Positions 6,299 through 10,628 of a stretch of DNA of 10,628 bases are shown one piece after another. The DNA is taken from assembly GCA_946886805.1 (NCBI GenBank), contig CAMPJM010000098.1, positions 1 to 10,628 on the forward strand, read 5' to 3'. Under the pieces are notes generated by a model. The model ran no database searches and was not told the DNA's origin. It worked only from the letters and a program-made list of their open reading frames with translations. Every line of letters begins with the position of its first letter. The stretch's first letter is position 1. The translations under genes were made by a program, and so were the position numbers. Origin of the DNA: an uncultured Flammeovirgaceae bacterium. Lineage in GTDB: Bacteria > Bacteroidota > Bacteroidia > Cytophagales > Cyclobacteriaceae.

Positions 6299-9200
6299 AT
6301 GATCTTTTCAGTAAGAATATTTTGCTCTGATAATATAATAAGTGAAGTAAAAATCAAAAACCATATTCCTTTGAAGAATTTATTAGTTTTAATTATTGCC
6401 GGTATAGTGTTGCTTGGTTGTAGTAAAAAGCGAGATACCGAAAGAATTTTAGTGTTTTCAAAAACTGCCGGATTCCGTCACGAATCGATTAAAGATGGAA
6501 TTCTGGCATTGCAAAAGCTGGGACAGGAAAAAGGATTTGAAGTAGATACTACAGAAAACTCCTTGTATTTTGTTGAAGATAGTCTCCGTAATTATAGTGC
6601 GATCGTTTTTCTAAACACGACAGGTGACGTTTTAACCCACAGACAGCAAAAAGAATTTGAGCGCTACATTCAGGCAGGAGGAGGTTTTGTGGGGATACAT
6701 TCGGCCACGGATACCGAATATAGCTGGCCATGGTTTGGAGAGTTGGCGGGCGCTTATTTTAATGGCCATCCTGCTATCGCAGAGGCTACATTAAATGTAG
6801 TAGACAAAAATCATCCATCCACTGAGATGCTGCCAGAGAAATGGGAAAGGACCGACGAATGGTACAACTTCAAGTCAATAAGTCCATCTATAAAACCACT
6901 CATTAAACTTGATGAATCTACCTATGAGGGCGGAACAAATGGTGACAACCATCCTATCGCATGGTATCATGAATTTGATGGCGGAAGAGCGTTTTATTCG
7001 GGACTTGGCCATACTTCAGAAGCTTATTCTGACCCTTTGGTGTTGGAACATTTTTATGGAGGAATAAAATATGCCATTGGAGAAAATAAACTATTGGATT
7101 ATTCAAAAGCACATACGGTTAAAATGCCTGAAGAAAGCAGGTTCATTAAAATAGTATTGGACGAGAACCTTGATGAGCCAATGGAACTTGCTGTCGATGA
7201 CAACGGTAGGGTATTTTTTGTTGAACGAAATGGTGCTTTAAAGCTTTATGATCCGGAGGTCAAAGAAACAAAAGTTGTTAAAAATTTCGCGGTCTATTCC
7301 GGCCATGAAAATGGATTATTGGGAATCACTTTGGACCCACTTTTCAATAAGAACGGATGGGTGTACATTTTCTATTCTCCTACCAGTGCAGGTTCAATAC
7401 AAAGAATCTCCAGGTTTCAGATGGTGGAAGATTCTATCCTTGATCAATCAGAAAAAGTTTTATTAGAAATTCCGCTTCAAACCGAGGAATGTTGTCACTC
7501 AGGAGGCTCTCTGGCTTTTGGTCCTGATGGTAACTTGTTTATTTCTTTAGGAGATAATACCAATCCGTTTGCTTCTGATGGCTACGCTCCGATTGATGAA
7601 CGGGAAGGAAGGCAAGCCTGGGATGCTCAAAGGACTTCTGCCAATACCGATGACCTCAATGGAAAGATTTTAAGAATTCATCCTGAAAATGATGGTACTT
7701 ACACCATTCCTGCGGGCAACCTGTTTCCAAAAGACGGTTCGAAAGGAAGGCCAGAAATCTACGTGATGGGCAACAGGAATCCATTTAGAATATCTATAGA
7801 TCAACGGACAAAGTTTCTTTATTGGGGAGAGGTTGGACCAGATGCAGGGAAAGACAGCATTTTTGGTCCGCGAGGGCATGATGAGATAAACCAAGCCCGA
7901 AAAGCAGGCTTTTTTGGCTGGCCTTATTTCATAGGCGACAACAAACCCTATCGTGAAAGAAATTTTAGTGACAGCACTACGGGAGATTTGTTTAATGCAG
8001 AAGCCCCTATTAATAATTCTGTTAATAATACAGGAATAAAAAGTTTACCTCCAGCTCAGAAGGCCCTTATTTATTACCCTTATGCTGAGTCGCCCGAATT
8101 CCCTATTGTTGGAAAAGGAGGAAGGAACGCTATGGCAGGCCCTGTTTACTATTTTGATGATTATGAGGACTCTCCTGTAAAATTCCCTGAATATTACGAT
8201 GGAAAGCTGTTCATCTATGATTGGATGAGAAATTGGGTTATGGCGGTCACCCTTAGTGAAGAGGGTGATTTGGTGGATATCGAAAAGTTTCTGCCCGGAT
8301 TATTGTTTGACAAACCTATGGACATGCAGTTTGGCAAAGACGGCGCTTTGTATATGTTGGAATACGGTACCTATTGGTTTGCCCAAAATGAAGACGCCAG
8401 ACTTGTGAAAATTGAGTATGCTGCGTCTAATCGTAAGCCAATAGCAAATGTTAAAGCAGATATTACAGTTGGAGCATCTCCTCTGGAGGTCACTTTTTCC
8501 GCCACCGAATCATTTGATTATGACAAAAATGATAAGCTTGAATATAAGTGGTATTTTACTTCTAAAGATGAAGTGCAATCTGAACAAGCAAAGCCAACAT
8601 TTACTTTTGAAAAGCCAGGGATCTATAATGTGGTGCTGGAGGTTTCTGATAGTGAAGGAGAAACTGCTTCCACGGAAGTAGAAATAAAGGTAGGCAATGC
8701 GGTACCCGAGATAAGCCTTTCCTTTGAAGGAAATTCGACATTCTTTTGGGAAAATGATGAGAAGAAGTACACTATTTCAGTATCTGATAAAGAAGACGGC
8801 AGCACAACTGATGGTTCTATACCAGCGGGCGACGTAAAAGCTTATTTCGATTACCTTGAATTGGGATCTGATAAGACTTTAATAGCACAAGGGCACCAAA
8901 TAAACACGACTCATCCCGGCTTGTTATTGATAGAAGCAAGTGACTGTAAAAGCTGCCATGCACTCGACAAAAAGTCTGTTGGACCTAGCTACGAGGCAGT
9001 TGCAGAAAGATATAAAGGCGAGGATGGCGCTGTTGAAAAGCTTGTCTCTAAAATTATACAGGGAGGAAGCGGCGTATGGGGAGAAAATGCTATGTCAGCT
9101 CACCCACAGATTTCGAATGAGGATGCTACGGAGATGGTAAACTATATTTTGTCCTTAGGTGATGAAGCGGCCAATACTTCGATACCCCTGCAGGGTAGTG

Positions 9201-9688
9201 TGGCAACAAATAAAGGATCGGAAGGAATATACATCTTCAGTTTAGCCTATACCGACAAGGGAGCCAATGGGATTGATCCAATTACCGTTAAAAAAGAACA
9301 TATTCTTCAGGCACCACGATTAAGAGCTGTGGATTATGATGGTGCTGAAAATATGCGAAAAATGAGAGAAGAAAGCGGCAATTACCTTGTTAAAGCACCG
9401 GAAAGTAACAGTTTCTTCTATTTTAATGATGTGGACCTGACCGAAGTAAAGAAATTGATCATTAAAAATAAGGGAGTAGGCGCTTCTGGTCAGTTGGAAA
9501 TACGTCTCGACAAGGAAGATGGGAGGTTATTAGGTGCCATTAAAATCAATGATGGAGGTTTTAAAGAAGTCCCAGTTTCGCTTCCCGATGTGAACGGAAA
9601 ACATGATCTCTACTTTGTTTTCGAATCAAAAGGTGATCTTAGTTCGAGAAGGACATTAGATGTAGAGTGGATTTACTTTCAGAGATAA
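6299..9688 (+). CDS. Multidomain lipoprotein: ThuA, PQQ-type sugar dehydrogenase, PKD, cytochrome c, CBM6-like
   Basis: This is 1129 residues from the ATG at 6299. A lipoprotein signal ends at LLGC (Cys41), so the protein is exported and lipid-anchored. Domains in order: ThuA-like, about 48-262 (SKTAGFRH, GGGFVGIHSATDTEY, YHEFDGGRAFYSGLGH); a soluble glucose/sorbosone dehydrogenase-type six-bladed propeller, about 283-707 (ENGLLGI 337-343, CCHSGG 398-403, FGPDGNLFISLGD, DDLNGKILRI, GNRNPF 491-496); PKD, about 712-798; a second beta-sandwich, about 800-868; a class I cytochrome c with heme motif CKSCH (883-887) and probable axial Met932; and a CBM6-like C-terminus, about 1003-1128. By family analogy His400 and Arg493/Asn494 would be the PQQ-site residues. 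It probably oxidises a sugar or glycoside in the envelope and passes electrons to its own heme; substrate unknown. The start is uncertain: TTG at 6371 would give a 16-residue signal (MKNLLVLIIAGIVLLG), more typical than the 40 residues from the ATG. This domain string occurs as one chain in other Bacteroidota. Confidence 0.9.
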   Translation: MIFSVRIFCSDNIISEVKIKNHIPLKNLLVLIIAGIVLLGCSKKRDTERILVFSKTAGFRHESIKDGILALQKLGQEKGFEVDTTENSLYFVEDSLRNYSAIVFLNTTGDVLTHRQQKEFERYIQAGGGFVGIHSATDTEYSWPWFGELAGAYFNGHPAIAEATLNVVDKNHPSTEMLPEKWERTDEWYNFKSISPSIKPLIKLDESTYEGGTNGDNHPIAWYHEFDGGRAFYSGLGHTSEAYSDPLVLEHFYGGIKYAIGENKLLDYSKAHTVKMPEESRFIKIVLDENLDEPMELAVDDNGRVFFVERNGALKLYDPEVKETKVVKNFAVYSGHENGLLGITLDPLFNKNGWVYIFYSPTSAGSIQRISRFQMVEDSILDQSEKVLLEIPLQTEECCHSGGSLAFGPDGNLFISLGDNTNPFASDGYAPIDEREGRQAWDAQRTSANTDDLNGKILRIHPENDGTYTIPAGNLFPKDGSKGRPEIYVMGNRNPFRISIDQRTKFLYWGEVGPDAGKDSIFGPRGHDEINQARKAGFFGWPYFIGDNKPYRERNFSDSTTGDLFNAEAPINNSVNNTGIKSLPPAQKALIYYPYAESPEFPIVGKGGRNAMAGPVYYFDDYEDSPVKFPEYYDGKLFIYDWMRNWVMAVTLSEEGDLVDIEKFLPGLLFDKPMDMQFGKDGALYMLEYGTYWFAQNEDARLVKIEYAASNRKPIANVKADITVGASPLEVTFSATESFDYDKNDKLEYKWYFTSKDEVQSEQAKPTFTFEKPGIYNVVLEVSDSEGETASTEVEIKVGNAVPEISLSFEGNSTFFWENDEKKYTISVSDKEDGSTTDGSIPAGDVKAYFDYLELGSDKTLIAQGHQINTTHPGLLLIEASDCKSCHALDKKSVGPSYEAVAERYKGEDGAVEKLVSKIIQGGSGVWGENAMSAHPQISNEDATEMVNYILSLGDEAANTSIPLQGSVATNKGSEGIYIFSLAYTDKGANGIDPITVKKEHILQAPRLRAVDYDGAENMRKMREESGNYLVKAPESNSFFYFNDVDLTEVKKLIIKNKGVGASGQLEIRLDKEDGRLLGAIKINDGGFKEVPVSLPDVNGKHDLYFVFESKGDLSSRRTLDVEWIYFQR

Positions 9689-9736
9689 TGTCTGAGTATT
9701 GCATTTTAGCGTAAAAATCTTTTTTAGAATTGAAAT

Positions 9737-10628
9737 ATGGCTGGAGTTCAAAAGAAAGAAATATTATCAGGGTGGGGGAACATACCAAAGTCTCCCTGCC
9801 TGGTGGCCTATACCAGAGACGAGTCTGACATTATGCCTTTTCTTGCAGAAGAATCTATCATTTCCAGAGGTAAGGGTAGGAGTTATGCGGATCAGGCGAC
9901 AAATGCCAATCGCCATGTATTGAAGATGGAAAAAATGAACCATTTTCTGAACTTCGACGAAGAGAATGGGATATTGGAATGTGAAGCAGGGGTTACTTTG
10001 GCTGATATAATTCACTATTTAGCCCCTAGAGGTTGGTTTCCTCTCATCAATCCTGGAACCAAACATGTTACCCTGGGTGGGGCGATAGCCAATGATATCC
10101 ATGGAAAAGCACATCATGTTGATGGATCATTTATTAACTGTGTAGTCAGTTTTACAATTTTGCTTGCTGATGGTCGCATTCTTACTGCCAGCAGAGAGGA
10201 GAATCAGGATTTGTTCTTTGCTAATTTTGGAGGATTGGGGCTATTAGGTTCTATCTTAACGGTGATAATCCGGCTTAGGAAAATAGAAACAACCTACTTT
10301 ACCCAAAAATCTATAGTAGCAAAAAATCTGGATGAGATGCTTCAGGCGATTGAGGAAGCTGATAAAGATTATGCTTATTCCGTGGCCTGGATAGATTCGT
10401 TAATCCGTGGAAAAAATATGGGAAAGGGAGTGCTGGTTGTTGGAAATGCTGCCAGGCTATCTGACCTTCCACCTAAGTTGAAGGAAAAGCCATTATTTGT
10501 TTCGGGGAAACCCAAAGCAAATGTGCCTTTTTATCTCCCTTCTTTTGCCCTGAATACATTTACCGTAAAAATTTTAAATAAGTTAATTTATATAAAGCAA
10601 AATTCAGGTGCTGGAATAGCCCATTATG
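9737..10628 (+). CDS. DprE1-like FAD-dependent oxidoreductase, 3' part missing
   Basis: The frame is open from the ATG at 9737 to the right edge, 297 complete codons, so the C-terminus is missing. It has the VAO/PCMH-type FAD-binding fold: RGKGRSYAD (44-52) is the pyrophosphate loop, followed by NPGTKHVTLGGAIANDIHGK (105-124), LLADGRIL (142-149), NQDLFFANFGGLGLLGSIL (156-174), then the start of the substrate domain (YSVAWIDSL, LPPKLKEKPL). The order and wording closely follow mycobacterial DprE1, the oxidase that converts decaprenylphosphoryl-ribose to the 2-keto form. His122 and Lys124 match His132 and Lys134 of that protein. The residue equivalent to its benzothiazinone target Cys387 lies beyond the window. 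In Bacteroidota the substrate is unknown; a polyprenyl-phosphate sugar is an inference. It starts 48 bp after the lipoprotein gene with no strong terminator between, so co-transcription is possible. No Shine-Dalgarno sequence is seen. Confidence 0.88.
   Translation, partial: MAGVQKKEILSGWGNIPKSPCLVAYTRDESDIMPFLAEESIISRGKGRSYADQATNANRHVLKMEKMNHFLNFDEENGILECEAGVTLADIIHYLAPRGWFPLINPGTKHVTLGGAIANDIHGKAHHVDGSFINCVVSFTILLADGRILTASREENQDLFFANFGGLGLLGSILTVIIRLRKIETTYFTQKSIVAKNLDEMLQAIEEADKDYAYSVAWIDSLIRGKNMGKGVLVVGNAARLSDLPPKLKEKPLFVSGKPKANVPFYLPSFALNTFTVKILNKLIYIKQNSGAGIAHY

Noticed and set aside
8712..8902. Region between PKD and cytochrome c as a possible unrelated insertion
   Set aside because: The frame is continuous, composition matches the neighbours, and a second beta-sandwich at this place is usual in this type of multidomain protein.
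9703..9726. Possible terminator between the lipoprotein gene and the DprE1-like gene
   Set aside because: The stem TTTTA/TAAAA is only five A-T pairs with a GCG loop before a six-T run; it is too weak to call a terminator.
9767..10015. Minus-strand reading frame of 82 codons at the right end
   Set aside because: It is the antisense shadow of the DprE1-like gene, whose plus-strand frame carries the FAD-binding motifs.

Overview
The window reads as an AT-rich chromosomal segment from a member of the Bacteroidota, most likely the Cytophagales or a related group. The reasons are as follows. Start codons lack clear Shine-Dalgarno sequences and sit behind A/T-rich leaders. One gene has a TAnnTTTG-type -7 box. 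The ppc product carries the divergent Bacteroidota-type phosphoenolpyruvate carboxylase motifs. A very large ThuA/PQQ-dehydrogenase/PKD/cytochrome c lipoprotein of a kind common in this phylum is present. No tRNA, rRNA, CRISPR array, transposase or integrase is visible.

Layout, left to right: (1) on the minus strand, the N-terminal 510 codons of a membrane-anchored sensor (TM, CHASE3-like extracytoplasmic domain, TM, HAMP-like linker, GAF, coiled coil), cut off by the left edge; (2) a gene-free stretch of 408 bp holding an inverted repeat; (3) on the minus strand, fsr, an MFS exporter very similar in motifs to the fosmidomycin resistance protein; (4) a divergent intergenic region of 412 bp with a long dyad just upstream of a good ppc -7 box; (5) ppc, phosphoenolpyruvate carboxylase, closed by an intrinsic terminator; (6) a 1129-codon multidomain lipoprotein: ThuA, soluble PQQ-type sugar dehydrogenase, PKD, a second beta-sandwich, class I cytochrome c, CBM6-like; (7) 48 bp later, the first 297 codons of a DprE1-like FAD-dependent oxidoreductase, cut off by the right edge.

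The genes do not form one obvious pathway. ppc is a central anaplerotic gene with its own promoter and terminator. fsr and the sensor are separate minus-strand units. The large lipoprotein is probably an envelope-anchored sugar oxidase with its own electron-accepting heme domain. The DprE1-like gene follows closely enough to be co-transcribed, but its usual partners (a DprE2-like SDR and a UbiA-type prenyltransferase) would lie outside the window. I found no convincing new system. The best candidates for a second look are the ppc-promoter dyad, the start codon and electron path of the large lipoprotein, the substituted active-site residue in ppc, and the DprE1-like gene outside Actinobacteria.
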